A stretch of DNA of 55,143 bases, from NCBI GenBank assembly GCA_018970865.1, contig JAGWVN010000013.1:1-55143 (forward strand), written 5' to 3'. Shown here piece by piece: positions 17,421 through 25,926 of this stretch. The position numbers were made by a program, and so were the translations under genes. Within the stretch, counting starts at the first letter, position 1. The number at the start of each line of letters is the position of its first letter. Below the pieces are notes generated by a model. It was given only the letters and a program-made list of their open reading frames with translations. It ran no database searches and had not been told where the DNA came from. The DNA comes from Betaproteobacteria bacterium. Lineage in GTDB: Bacteria; Pseudomonadota; Gammaproteobacteria; Burkholderiales; Burkholderiaceae_E.

Positions 17421-18191
17421 ATGGACATCAAGGGCAAGGTTGCGGTCATCACCGGGGCGGCCAGCGGCATCGGCCGGGCCACCGCGCTGAAATTCCACGC
17501 CGAAGGCGCCGCGGGCGTGGTGGTGGCCGACATGAACGAGGCCGGGCTGCAGCCGGTGGCGCAGGCGGTCAATGGCCTGGCGGTGCGCTGCGATGTCGGC
17601 CGCGAGGCCGACATCCAGGCGCTGGTCGATGCCGCCGAGCGGCGCTACGGCCGGGTCGACATCTACTTCTCGAATGCCGGCATCGGCAACAGCCGCGGCC
17701 TGGAGGCCGACGACGCCATGTGGGACAAGATGTGGCGCATCCACGGCATGGCCCATGTCTGGGCCGCGCGCGCGGTGGTCGACAAGATGGTCGCCCGCGG
17801 CGAGGGCTACTTCCTCATCACCGCCTCGGCCGCCGGCCTGCTCAACATCGTCGAATCGGCGGCCTACGGCGTGACCAAGCATGCCGCGGTGGCCATCGCC
17901 GAGTGGCTGGCCATCGCCTACGGCCGCAGCGGCCTGCATGTGTCCTGCCTGTGCCCGCAGGCGGTGCGCACCGGCATGGTCCCCGGCGACGGCGGCTCGG
18001 CCGGCGGCGACGGCATCCTGAGCGCCGAGGCGGTGGCCGACGAGATCGTGAAGGTGATGGACAAGGAGACCTTCCTGGTGCTGCCGCACCCCGAGGTGCT
18101 CGACTACCTGCGCGGCAAGACCGCCAACTACGATCGCTGGCTGGGCGGCATGCAGAAGCTCTACATGAAGACCCAGTCGACGCAGGCCTGA
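17421..18191 (+). CDS. Short-chain dehydrogenase/reductase (SDR)
   Basis: A 256-residue classical SDR: nucleotide-binding TGAASGIG near residues 14-21, NAG in FSNAGIG, and the catalytic Tyr-x3-Lys in YGVTKHAAV. It would oxidise an alcohol or reduce a ketone with NAD(P)H. The start is firm, with GGAG close before the ATG at 17421. The stop is one base from the start of the Baeyer-Villiger-type monooxygenase gene, so they form one transcription unit and probably act in sequence: alcohol to ketone, then oxygen insertion. Confidence 0.92.
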   Translation: MDIKGKVAVITGAASGIGRATALKFHAEGAAGVVVADMNEAGLQPVAQAVNGLAVRCDVGREADIQALVDAAERRYGRVDIYFSNAGIGNSRGLEADDAMWDKMWRIHGMAHVWAARAVVDKMVARGEGYFLITASAAGLLNIVESAAYGVTKHAAVAIAEWLAIAYGRSGLHVSCLCPQAVRTGMVPGDGGSAGGDGILSAEAVADEIVKVMDKETFLVLPHPEVLDYLRGKTANYDRWLGGMQKLYMKTQSTQA

Positions 18192-18192
18192 G

Positions 18193-19713
18193 ATGAACAC
18201 CACCACGCGGCCCGACGAGGCCGCCGCGCTGGCCTCGGCCGGCGCCACGCCGGCCGGTCACTTCGATGTGCTGATCGCCGGCGCCGGCATTTCCGGCGTC
18301 GGCGGCGCCTATCACCTGCAGCAGCAGTGCCCCGGCACGCGCTTCGTGGTGCTCGACGCCCAGGACGGCTACGGCGGCACCTGGCGCACCCACCGCTATC
18401 CCGGCATCCGCTCCGACAGCGATCTCTACACCTTCGGCTATCGCTTCAAGCCCTGGCTGGGCGCGCCGATTGCCACCGCCGCCGAGATCCTGAAGTACAT
18501 GGGCGAGGTGATCGACGACAACGCGCTCGCCCCGCACATCCGCTACCGGCACCGCATCGACGCCGCGAGCTGGTCGGGCGCCGAGCGCCGCTGGACCCTC
18601 CAGGTCACGCGGCTCGACACCGGCGAGCGGCTGCTGTTCACCGCCGGCTTCCTCTGGATGTGCCAGGGCTACTACCGGCACACCGAGGGCTACACACCCG
18701 AGTGGCCGGGCATGGACCAGTTCGGCGGGCGCATCGTGCATCCGCAGACCTGGCCCGAGGACATCGATCTCGCCGGCAAGCGGGTGGTGGTCATCGGCTC
18801 GGGCGCCACCGCGGCCACCCTGGTGCCGGCCATCGCCGACCGATGCGCCCATGTCACCATGCTGCAGCGCTCGCCCACCTACTTCGTCACCGGGCGCAAC
18901 GCCAACCAGCTCGCCGACACCCTGCGCGAGCTCGACATCGACCCGATGTGGATCCACGAGATCGTGCGCCGCAAGATCCTGTTCGATCAGGCGGCGGTGG
19001 CGCGCCGCTCCTTCAGCGAGCCCGACAAGCTCAAGGCCGAGCTGCTGGCCGGCGTGAAGGCCTTCCTGGGCGACAGCGTCGACATCGAGCGCCACTTCAC
19101 GCCGCGCTACCGGCCCTGGCGCCAGCGCATCGCCTTCATCCCCGACGGCGACCTGTTCCGCGCCATCCGCGAGGGCAAGGCCTCGATGGCCACCGACGAG
19201 ATCGCGCAGTTCGACGCCGGCGGCATCGTCCTGAAATCGGGCGATCGGCTCGATGCCGATGTGGTGGTCACCGCCACCGGCTTCCACCTGAATGTGCTGG
19301 GCGACATCGCCTTCGAGATCGACGGCAGGCCGCTCGACTTCGCCCAGACCGTGTCCTGGCGCGGCACGATGTTCACCGGCGTGCCCAACCTCGCCTGGGT
19401 GTTCGGCTACTTCCGCGCGAGCTGGACGCTGCGCGCCGACCTCATCGCCGATCTGGTCTGCCGATTGCTGCAGACCATGAAGGCGCGCGGCGCCACGGTG
19501 GTCGAGCCGCAACTGCGGCCCGAGGACGCCGACATGCCCCTGATGCCCTGGGTGGATCCGGAGAACTTCAACCCCGGCTACCTCATGCGCGGCCTGCACC
19601 TGCTGCCGCAGCAGGGCGAGCGCATGCCCTGGCGGCACTCGCAGGACTACTGGACCGAAAAGGACGAGCTGCCGCAGGCCAGCCTCGACGACGGGGCGTT
19701 GCGCTTTTCCTGA
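18193..19713 (+). CDS. Flavin monooxygenase of the Baeyer-Villiger type
   Basis: A 506-residue FAD- and NADPH-dependent monooxygenase. The first dinucleotide-binding motif GAGISG is at residues 30-35 and the second, VIGSGATAAT, near 200. Between them lies the Baeyer-Villiger fingerprint FxGxxxHxxxW: Phe177, Gly179, His183 and Trp187 followed by Pro. The family converts ketones to esters or lactones; close relatives may do sulfur or nitrogen oxidation. The C-terminal half carries VTATGFHLNVLGD, the usual ATG motif. It follows the SDR gene by a single base. Confidence 0.9.
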   Translation: MNTTTRPDEAAALASAGATPAGHFDVLIAGAGISGVGGAYHLQQQCPGTRFVVLDAQDGYGGTWRTHRYPGIRSDSDLYTFGYRFKPWLGAPIATAAEILKYMGEVIDDNALAPHIRYRHRIDAASWSGAERRWTLQVTRLDTGERLLFTAGFLWMCQGYYRHTEGYTPEWPGMDQFGGRIVHPQTWPEDIDLAGKRVVVIGSGATAATLVPAIADRCAHVTMLQRSPTYFVTGRNANQLADTLRELDIDPMWIHEIVRRKILFDQAAVARRSFSEPDKLKAELLAGVKAFLGDSVDIERHFTPRYRPWRQRIAFIPDGDLFRAIREGKASMATDEIAQFDAGGIVLKSGDRLDADVVVTATGFHLNVLGDIAFEIDGRPLDFAQTVSWRGTMFTGVPNLAWVFGYFRASWTLRADLIADLVCRLLQTMKARGATVVEPQLRPEDADMPLMPWVDPENFNPGYLMRGLHLLPQQGERMPWRHSQDYWTEKDELPQASLDDGALRFS

Positions 19714-19744
19714 GCCGCGCGGTCTTCGCCCGCACGGGGCCGGC

Positions 19745-19770
19745 GTCGGGCGGCCCGCCTACCGCCCGAC
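19745..19770. terminator. Hairpin between convergent genes, possible bidirectional terminator
   Basis: GTCGGGCGG at 19745-19753 pairs perfectly with CCGCCCGAC at 19762-19770 around an 8-nt loop. It sits in the 76-nt gap between the convergent monooxygenase and crotonase genes. No T-run follows on either strand, so the assignment rests on position and stem strength. Confidence 0.45.
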
Positions 19771-19789
19771 AGCGGGCGGGTCGCCCGGC

Positions 19790-20668
19790 TCACCAGGGGT
19801 AGAACGGCGGCATGTCGGTGGAGGCCCTGGCGGTGAATTTCGCGGGGCGCTTCTCGAGGAAGGCGCGCACGCCCTCGTGGCCGTCGCCGCGGCTGGTGTA
19901 GAACATCGCCAGCGAGTCCACCTGGTGGGCCTGCAGCGGCGAATCGGCCGCGCTGTTGCGCAACATCATCTGGCGCATCAGGGCCACCGACACCGGCGAG
20001 CGCTCGTGCACATAGCTGGCGGCCAGGCGCTGGGCCTGCGCCAGCAGGTCGGCGGCCGGATGCACCGCCAGCACCAGTCCGGCGTCGAGCACCTCCTGGG
20101 CGCCCAGGATGCGCGCCGAATACACCCAGTCGAGCGCGCGCTGCAGACCCACCAGCCGCGGCAGGAAGAAGCTCGAGCAGGCCTCGGGCACGATGCCGAG
20201 CTTGCCGAACACGAAGCCGATCTTCGCGGTGTCAGCCGCCAGCCGGATGTCCATCGCCAGGGTCATGGTGGCGCCGATGCCCACCGCCGCACCGTTGATC
20301 GCCGCGATCACCGGCTTGCGACAGGCATGGATCGCCAGCGTGACCCGCCCGCCGGTGTCGCGCACGCCGTTGAGGATGGCCGGATCCTCGGGCCGCTCGC
20401 GCAGGTCGCGCAGGGTGGGCTCGAGCGATTCGTCCAGACCGAAGACATTGCCCTCGCGGGAGAGGTCCATGCCGGCGCAGAAGGCGCGGCCCTCGCCGGT
20501 GACCACCACCGCGCCGGCCTCGTCGTCGTCATTGACCCGGGTGAACAGATCGACCAGCTCGTTGGCCATCTCGACCGTGAAGGCATTGAGCTTGTCGGGA
20601 CGGTTCAGGCGAACGGTCATCACCCGCGCCTCGATCGAGACGGCGAGGGTCTGGTAGCGATAGGACAT
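19790..20668 (-). CDS. Enoyl-CoA hydratase/isomerase (crotonase) family protein
   Basis: A 292-residue crotonase-fold protein. CoA and oxyanion-hole motifs are GRAFCAGMDLS (residues 60-70) and NGAAVGIGATMTLAMD (125-140). The second catalytic glutamate is present as Glu162 in VPEACSS. The first, normally a Glu in GGGCELAMxxD, reads Thr at the matching place (GIGATMTLAMD). A single-Glu site is seen in isomerases or other crotonase activities, so plain hydratase function is not assured. The ATG at 20668 has AGGAG 6 nt upstream. Confidence 0.88.
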   Translation of the reverse strand: MSYRYQTLAVSIEARVMTVRLNRPDKLNAFTVEMANELVDLFTRVNDDDEAGAVVVTGEGRAFCAGMDLSREGNVFGLDESLEPTLRDLRERPEDPAILNGVRDTGGRVTLAIHACRKPVIAAINGAAVGIGATMTLAMDIRLAADTAKIGFVFGKLGIVPEACSSFFLPRLVGLQRALDWVYSARILGAQEVLDAGLVLAVHPAADLLAQAQRLAASYVHERSPVSVALMRQMMLRNSAADSPLQAHQVDSLAMFYTSRGDGHEGVRAFLEKRPAKFTARASTDMPPFYPW

Positions 20669-20754
20669 CACGGACTCCTGGTCGGCCCGCGGAACGCGGG
20701 CTGGAATGGAAAGCCGCGATTGTGGCATCGTGGCCCATCGAACGGAGACCGCCC

Positions 20755-21516
20755 ATGCCCGCCCTTCATCCCTTGTGCTGCGGCCGCCTGGCCTTCGATC
20801 GCAGCGTGTTCTTCCCCGACGCCGCGCCCGGCGTGCGCACCACCGTGCCCGTGCCCGGCTTCCTGGTCATCCACCCGAAAGGCACGCTGCTCTTCGACAC
20901 CGGCGTGGCCTGCGAGGCCGCCGACGATCCGGTGGGCGTGCTCGGCAAGCGGCTGGCCAGCACCTTCACGCTGGCGGGCGCCGCCGACGAGACCGCGCCC
21001 GGGCAGCTCGGCCTGATGGGCCTGAAGCCCGAGGACATCACCTTCGTGGCCAACTCGCATCTGCACTTCGACCACTGCGGCTGCAACCGCTGGTTTCCGC
21101 GCTCGCAGATCCTGGTCCAGCGCGCCGAGATGGAGGCCGCCCGCGCGCCCGGCAGCCGCTATGACGAACGGCTCTGGAACCTGCCGCTGAACTGGCGGCT
21201 GATCGACGGCGAGCATGATGTCTTCGGCGACGGCAGCGTGCTGCTGATGCCCACGCCCGGCCACACCCCCGGCCACCAGTCGCTGGTGGTGCAGGTGGCC
21301 AGAGACTCGCGCTTCGTGCTCACCGCCGACGCCTGCTACTCGGCCGAGCACATGGCCCGCGACCTGCTGCCCTCGGTGGTGGCCGACGCGCCACAGATGC
21401 GCGAATCGATGCACCGCCTGCGCCGCATGGGCGAGCAGGCGGGCACCACCCTGCTCTTCGGGCATGACCCCGAACAGTGGGCCGCGCTGGGCGCGGCCCG
21501 GCAGGCGCTGCGCTAG
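20755..21516 (+). CDS. MBL-fold metallohydrolase, N-acyl homoserine lactonase-like
   Basis: A 253-residue metallo-beta-lactamase-fold hydrolase. The dinuclear zinc motif HxHxDH is His102, His104, Asp106, His107. A later GHTPGHQS gives another metal histidine and ADACY the bridging aspartate. The N-terminal VPVPGFLVIHPKGTLLFDTG phrase resembles the AttM/AiiA lactonase group. It could hydrolyse quorum-sensing lactones or other lactones made by the nearby monooxygenase. The ATG at 20755 is preceded by GGAG. The stop abuts the thiolase stop on the other strand with no gap. Confidence 0.86.
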   Translation: MPALHPLCCGRLAFDRSVFFPDAAPGVRTTVPVPGFLVIHPKGTLLFDTGVACEAADDPVGVLGKRLASTFTLAGAADETAPGQLGLMGLKPEDITFVANSHLHFDHCGCNRWFPRSQILVQRAEMEAARAPGSRYDERLWNLPLNWRLIDGEHDVFGDGSVLLMPTPGHTPGHQSLVVQVARDSRFVLTADACYSAEHMARDLLPSVVADAPQMRESMHRLRRMGEQAGTTLLFGHDPEQWAALGAARQALR

Positions 21517-22716
21517 TCAGGCCCGCTCGAACACCGCGGCAATGCCCTGCCCGCCGCCGATGCACATGGTCTCGAGGCCGTAGCGCACCTGCCGGCGCTG
21601 CATCTCGTGCAGCAGGGTGACCATGATGCGCGCGCCGGTGGCGGCGATGGGATGGCCCAGCGAGATGCCCGAGCCATTGACATTGAGCCGCTCGGGATCG
21701 TTCCAGCCCCAGCCCCTGAGCACCGACAGCGCCTGCGCCGCGAAGGCCTCGTTGAGTTCGACCAGACCCATGTCATCGAAGGACAGGCCGGTCTTGCCGA
21801 ACAGGCGCTGCACCGCCGGCACCGGGCCGATGCCCATGCAGCCCGGTTCGCAGCCGGCGGCGGCCCAGCCGGTGAGGAAGGCCATGGGCGTGAGACCCAG
21901 CGCAGCCAGCCGGTCTTCGGCCACCACCAGGCAGGCGGCCGCGGCATCGTTCTGCTGGCTGGCATTGCCGGCGGTGACGGTACCGCCCTTCATCACGGGC
22001 TTGAGGCCGGCGAGCGTCTCGGGGGTGGTGTCGGCCCGGATGCCTTCGTCGCGCGCGAAGGCGACCGGATCGCCCTTGCGCTGCGGGATCATCACCGGCA
22101 CCACCTCGGCATCGAAGCGGCCGGCGGCCCATGCCGCTGCCGCGCGCTGGTGGCTGCGCGCCGAGAAGGCGTCGGCTTCCTCGCGGGGAATCGCGTATTC
22201 GCGAGCGAGGTTCTCGGCGGTCTCGATCATGCCGGAGATGCGCCCGAAGCGGGACTCCGGCTGCGAGCGCTCGCGGGCGCGGTCGAGGCGGTCGTGGAAG
22301 CTCACCGAGCCGGCGCGCGTGCCCCAGCGCATGCCGGTGGTGTAGTACTCGATGTTGCTCATGCTCTCGACGCCGCCGGCCATCACCACATCGGCCACGC
22401 CGCTCTGCACCATCATGGCCGCGGTGGCGATCGCCTGCAGGCCGCCGCCGCAGCGGCGGTCGAGCTGCATGCCCGGCACCGACACCGGAAAGCCCGCCTG
22501 CAGCGCCACCCAGCGGCCCACGCAGGGCGTCTCGCCGTTGGCGTAGGACTGCGCGAAGACCACATCCTCGATCAGCGCCGGATCGATGCCGCTGCGCGCC
22601 ACCACGGCCCTGGCCACGGTGGCGCCGAGCTCCTCGACCGGCACGCTGCGCAAGGCGCCACCGAAGGCGCCGATGCCGGTGCGGGCGGGAGCGACGATGG
22701 CTGCTCTGCGGATCAT
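21517..22716 (-). CDS. Acetyl-CoA acyltransferase / acetoacetyl-CoA thiolase
   Basis: A 399-residue thiolase. The nucleophilic Cys89 lies in DRRCGGGLQA. The later conserved elements NEAFAAQ, GHPIAATGARI (catalytic His) and CIGGGQG (second Cys) are all present. It performs thiolytic cleavage or Claisen condensation of beta-ketoacyl-CoA. An AGGAG lies 9 nt before the ATG at 22716. Adjacent to the acetoacetate-CoA ligase gene on the same strand (58-nt gap), it probably converts acetoacetyl-CoA to two acetyl-CoA. An anabolic (polyhydroxyalkanoate) role is possible, but no phaB or phaC is nearby. Confidence 0.93.
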   Translation of the reverse strand: MIRRAAIVAPARTGIGAFGGALRSVPVEELGATVARAVVARSGIDPALIEDVVFAQSYANGETPCVGRWVALQAGFPVSVPGMQLDRRCGGGLQAIATAAMMVQSGVADVVMAGGVESMSNIEYYTTGMRWGTRAGSVSFHDRLDRARERSQPESRFGRISGMIETAENLAREYAIPREEADAFSARSHQRAAAAWAAGRFDAEVVPVMIPQRKGDPVAFARDEGIRADTTPETLAGLKPVMKGGTVTAGNASQQNDAAAACLVVAEDRLAALGLTPMAFLTGWAAAGCEPGCMGIGPVPAVQRLFGKTGLSFDDMGLVELNEAFAAQALSVLRGWGWNDPERLNVNGSGISLGHPIAATGARIMVTLLHEMQRRQVRYGLETMCIGGGQGIAAVFERA

Positions 22717-22774
22717 GGATGCATCTCCTGAAAGGGTGTCTGGGGTGGCGGCATTCTACGCAGACAGGCTTGGG

Positions 22775-24850
22775 CTACGCGGGAGGGCCCCCGGCCCCCG
22801 TCTGGCGCGCCTGCGCGAAGGCTACGAACCAGTCGATGCTGGCCGGATTGGCCATGGAATCGCGGTTGGCCACCTTGGCCGCGGGATGGCCGAGGAGGAT
22901 GCGCTTGACCGGCACTTCCATCTTCTTGCCGGAGATGGTGCGGGGCACATCCGGGATCGCGAAGACATCGTTGGGCACATGGCGGGCCGACAACCGGGTG
23001 CGGATCGCCGAGAGCAGCGCCGCCTTCAACTCGGCAGGCACCTCGGGCGCGGGCTGACGCAGCACGACGAACAGGGCCATGTACGACTCGCGGCCCAGGT
23101 ACTCCAGGTCGATCACCAGCGAATCGATCACCGCGTCGAAGTCCTCCACCACGCGATAGAGCTCGCTGGTGCCCATGCGGATGCCGTGGCGATTGATGGT
23201 GGAGTCGGAGCGGCCGTAGACCAGGCCGGTCACCGACTCGGGCCGACGCACCAGCCGCAGCCAGTCGCCGTGCCGCCAGACATTCGGCGGGCCCGGGAAG
23301 GTGTCGAAGTAGCTCTCGAAGTAGCGCCGGCCGTCGGGGTCGTTCCAGAAGTACAGCGGCATCGAGGGCATGGGCTTCGCGCACACCAGCTCGCCCACCT
23401 CGCCGATGCGCGGCTTGCCGTCGTCGCCATAGGCCTGCAGGTCGATGCCCAGGCCGCGACACTGCATCTCGCCGGCGCGCACCGGCAGGATCGGGCAGGC
23501 GGTGAGGAAGGCCGCGCCGGGGTCGGTGCCGCCGGAGATCGAGGCCAGCATCAGGTCGGCGCCCACCTCGCGGTAGACCCACTGGTAGGCCTCCTCGGTG
23601 AGCGGCGAGCCGGTGGCGCCCAGGCTGCGCATGGCCGACAGATCGAACTGCTGGCGCGGCGAGAAACCGGCCTTCATGTTGAGCGAGATGAAGGCCGGGC
23701 TCACGCCGAAGAAGCTGATGCGCTCGCGCTCGGCGAGTCGCCAGAGCGTGCCGATGTCGGGGTGGCCGGGGTTGCCGTCGAACTGGATGGCGGTGCAGCC
23801 GGTCATCAGCGTGGACACCCACAGGTTCCACATGATCCAGTTGGTGGACGAGTACCAGAAGAAGCGGTCGTCCTCGCCGACATCGAGATGCACCAGGCAG
23901 CTCTTGAGGGTCTCGAGCACCGTGCCGCCATGGCCGTGCACGATCGGCTTGGGCATGCCGGTGGTACCGGAGGAGTAGACGATCCACAGCGGGTGGTCGA
24001 AGGGCAGCGCCTCGAAGCGCGGCGCAGCCGGCTGCGCGAGCGCCTGCGCCCAGGACTGCACCGGCACGCGACGGCCGGTCTGGCCGGGCGGCTCGATGGG
24101 CACGGGCTGCGCCTCGGGCTGCAGCGCCGGCACCAGGATCACCGCGCGCAGGCTGGGCAGTTGCGCCACCAGTTCGTTCAGGGTGTCGCGCCGGTCGAAG
24201 TCCCTGCCGCCGTAGCGATAGCCGTCGACCGCGATCAGCACCACCGGTTCGATCTGCCGGAAGCGGTCGAGCACGCTGGTGGGGCCCATGTCGGGCGAGC
24301 AGCCCGACCAGATCGCGCCCAGGCTGACAGTGGCCAGCATCGACACCGCCGACTCGGGGATGTTGGGCAGGTAACCCACCACCCGGTCGCCACGGGCCAC
24401 GCCGAGGCCCGCCAGGGTGGCGGTGAGCGCGCCGACATCGCCGGCCAGCCGCGCCCAGGTGATCTCGGTGCGCGGGCGCAGCTCAGACTGGAACACCAGC
24501 GCCAGCCGGGTGTCGGCATCGGGGCGACGGGCGTGGGCGAGCATGTGCTCGGCGTAGTTGAGGGTGGCGCCCGGGAACCAGCGCGCATGGGGCATCTCGC
24601 GCTCGGCCAGCACCCGGGTGTACGGACTGTGCGAGATCACGCCGCAGAAGTCCCAGAGGCTGGCCCAGAAGCCCTCGAGATCGTCGACCGACCACTGCCA
24701 GAGCGACTCGTAATCGTCGAAACGCCGGCCGCGCTCCGCGGCCAGCCAGCGCATGAAGCGGGTGATGCCGGCGCGCGCGATGCGCTCGGGGCCCGGCCGC
24801 CAGAGGGGCTCGGGGTGGACGGCAGGGTCGAGGGGTGCGGCAGGGGTCAT
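22775..24850 (-). CDS. Acetoacetate-CoA ligase (acetoacetyl-CoA synthetase)
   Basis: A 691-residue adenylate-forming enzyme of the AacS type. It has the long N-terminal region with WSVDDLEGFWASLWDF, the FPGATLNYAEHML phrase, the P-loop YSSGTTGMPKPIVHGHGG, and the YGRSDSTINRHGIRMGTSELY core. The C-terminal lysine lies in RTISGKKMEVPVK. These phrases distinguish it from acetyl-CoA synthetase. It activates acetoacetate to acetoacetyl-CoA for the thiolase encoded immediately downstream, completing ketone-body or leucine-end-product use. The ATG at 24850 is chosen because it opens the ligase's N-terminal domain. Confidence 0.93.
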   Translation of the reverse strand: MTPAAPLDPAVHPEPLWRPGPERIARAGITRFMRWLAAERGRRFDDYESLWQWSVDDLEGFWASLWDFCGVISHSPYTRVLAEREMPHARWFPGATLNYAEHMLAHARRPDADTRLALVFQSELRPRTEITWARLAGDVGALTATLAGLGVARGDRVVGYLPNIPESAVSMLATVSLGAIWSGCSPDMGPTSVLDRFRQIEPVVLIAVDGYRYGGRDFDRRDTLNELVAQLPSLRAVILVPALQPEAQPVPIEPPGQTGRRVPVQSWAQALAQPAAPRFEALPFDHPLWIVYSSGTTGMPKPIVHGHGGTVLETLKSCLVHLDVGEDDRFFWYSSTNWIMWNLWVSTLMTGCTAIQFDGNPGHPDIGTLWRLAERERISFFGVSPAFISLNMKAGFSPRQQFDLSAMRSLGATGSPLTEEAYQWVYREVGADLMLASISGGTDPGAAFLTACPILPVRAGEMQCRGLGIDLQAYGDDGKPRIGEVGELVCAKPMPSMPLYFWNDPDGRRYFESYFDTFPGPPNVWRHGDWLRLVRRPESVTGLVYGRSDSTINRHGIRMGTSELYRVVEDFDAVIDSLVIDLEYLGRESYMALFVVLRQPAPEVPAELKAALLSAIRTRLSARHVPNDVFAIPDVPRTISGKKMEVPVKRILLGHPAAKVANRDSMANPASIDWFVAFAQARQTGAGGPPA

Positions 24851-24912
24851 GGGCGACGAGGCAGGCGGCGTTGGGGGCAGCAGCGAACTAGGCGGACGGC
24901 GCAGCGCGGGGA

Positions 24913-25848
24913 TCAGTGGCCGGGCATCACCAGCCAGGCCTGACGGCCCTCGGTGGCCAGGCCCACGGTCGCGCCGTGGGGCAGGGTGAGCTTGGGACTG
25001 TCGTGGCCCACCGGCAGGCCGGTGAGGATGGGCGTGCGGGTCAGGCCGCGCAGCCGGCGCAGCACCGCCGGCATGTCGAAGCCGGCATCGCGCGGCACGA
25101 GCGTGTAGCGGTTGACATGGCCGATCAGCACCGCCGCCTGCGCATCGAGCACGCCGGCCTGCAGCAGCTGGCCGAGCATGCGTTCCACCCGATAGGGATG
25201 CTCGCTGACCTCCTCGAGGTACAGGATGCCGCCGCGAACCTGCGGAAACCACGGCGTGCCCAGCAGGGCGCAGACCAGACTGAGGTTGCCGCCCCAGAGC
25301 GTGCCGCGCACATCCACGCCGCTGGCCCCGGCGGCGCGAAAGCCGAGCAGTTCGGCGCGGCCGGCAAGGGCATCGTGCAGCGCGCCCACGGTGGTCTCAT
25401 CGGGCTCGGCGCCCTCGGGCACGGCGAAGTCGTCGAGCAGCGCCGGCCCCGTCCAGGTGACCGCGCCAGCGCGCGCCAGCATGGCGAGCTGAAAGGCGGT
25501 GAAGTCCGAGTAGCCGATCCACTGCTTGTCGGCGCGGGCCAGCGCGGCGAAGTCGAGCAGTGGCAGCAACCGGGTGAGGCCATAGCCGCCGCGGGTGATC
25601 ATCACCGCGCGCGCCGGCTGGGCGGCGGCGCGACCGAACGCGGCGGCGCGCTGGGCGTCGGTGCCGGCGAAGCGCTGGTGGGTGCGCAGCGCGCCGCGAT
25701 CGAGCACCGGGCTGAAGCCGGCGGCGCGCAGCGCCGCCAGGCTGCGCTGCAGCGGCGCATCGGCCGGCACCGCGCTGGAGGGCGAGATCAGGTACACGGG
25801 CACCGGCGCCGCGGCGTCGGCGGCATCGATCGAAGAGGGGTCGGGCAT
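24913..25848 (-). CDS. LD-carboxypeptidase (peptidase S66, LdcA/MccF family)
   Basis: A 311-residue S66 peptidase. The nucleophile Ser114 lies in IGYSDFTAF. The glutamate region is LYLEEVSEHPYRVERML and the histidine is in GLPVGHDSPKLTLPHG, giving the Ser-Glu-His triad. LdcA removes the terminal D-alanine from cytoplasmic murein tetrapeptides during recycling; MccF relatives cleave acylsulfamide antibiotics. Length and lack of signal peptide fit both; recycling is the usual role. It is divergent from the halohydrin-dehalogenase-like gene with a 78-nt gap. Confidence 0.9.
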   Translation of the reverse strand: MPDPSSIDAADAAAPVPVYLISPSSAVPADAPLQRSLAALRAAGFSPVLDRGALRTHQRFAGTDAQRAAAFGRAAAQPARAVMITRGGYGLTRLLPLLDFAALARADKQWIGYSDFTAFQLAMLARAGAVTWTGPALLDDFAVPEGAEPDETTVGALHDALAGRAELLGFRAAGASGVDVRGTLWGGNLSLVCALLGTPWFPQVRGGILYLEEVSEHPYRVERMLGQLLQAGVLDAQAAVLIGHVNRYTLVPRDAGFDMPAVLRRLRGLTRTPILTGLPVGHDSPKLTLPHGATVGLATEGRQAWLVMPGH

Positions 25849-25926
25849 CTCGAAAGTCTGCCACAGCGGCCATGCCCTCGATCCGCGGTGCGATACTCGC
25901 GGCCAGTCCAACGCGGAGACACGCAC

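Noticed and set aside
21504-21530. Overlap or readthrough between the MBL hydrolase and thiolase genes
   Set aside because: The two convergent stops abut exactly (21516/21517) with no overlap; this is tight packing and needs no special explanation.
22586-24943. 785-codon plus-strand frame opposite the acetoacetate-CoA ligase gene
   Set aside because: Antisense to a full-length ligase with all motifs; its own translation is His/Arg/Gln-rich and unassignable.
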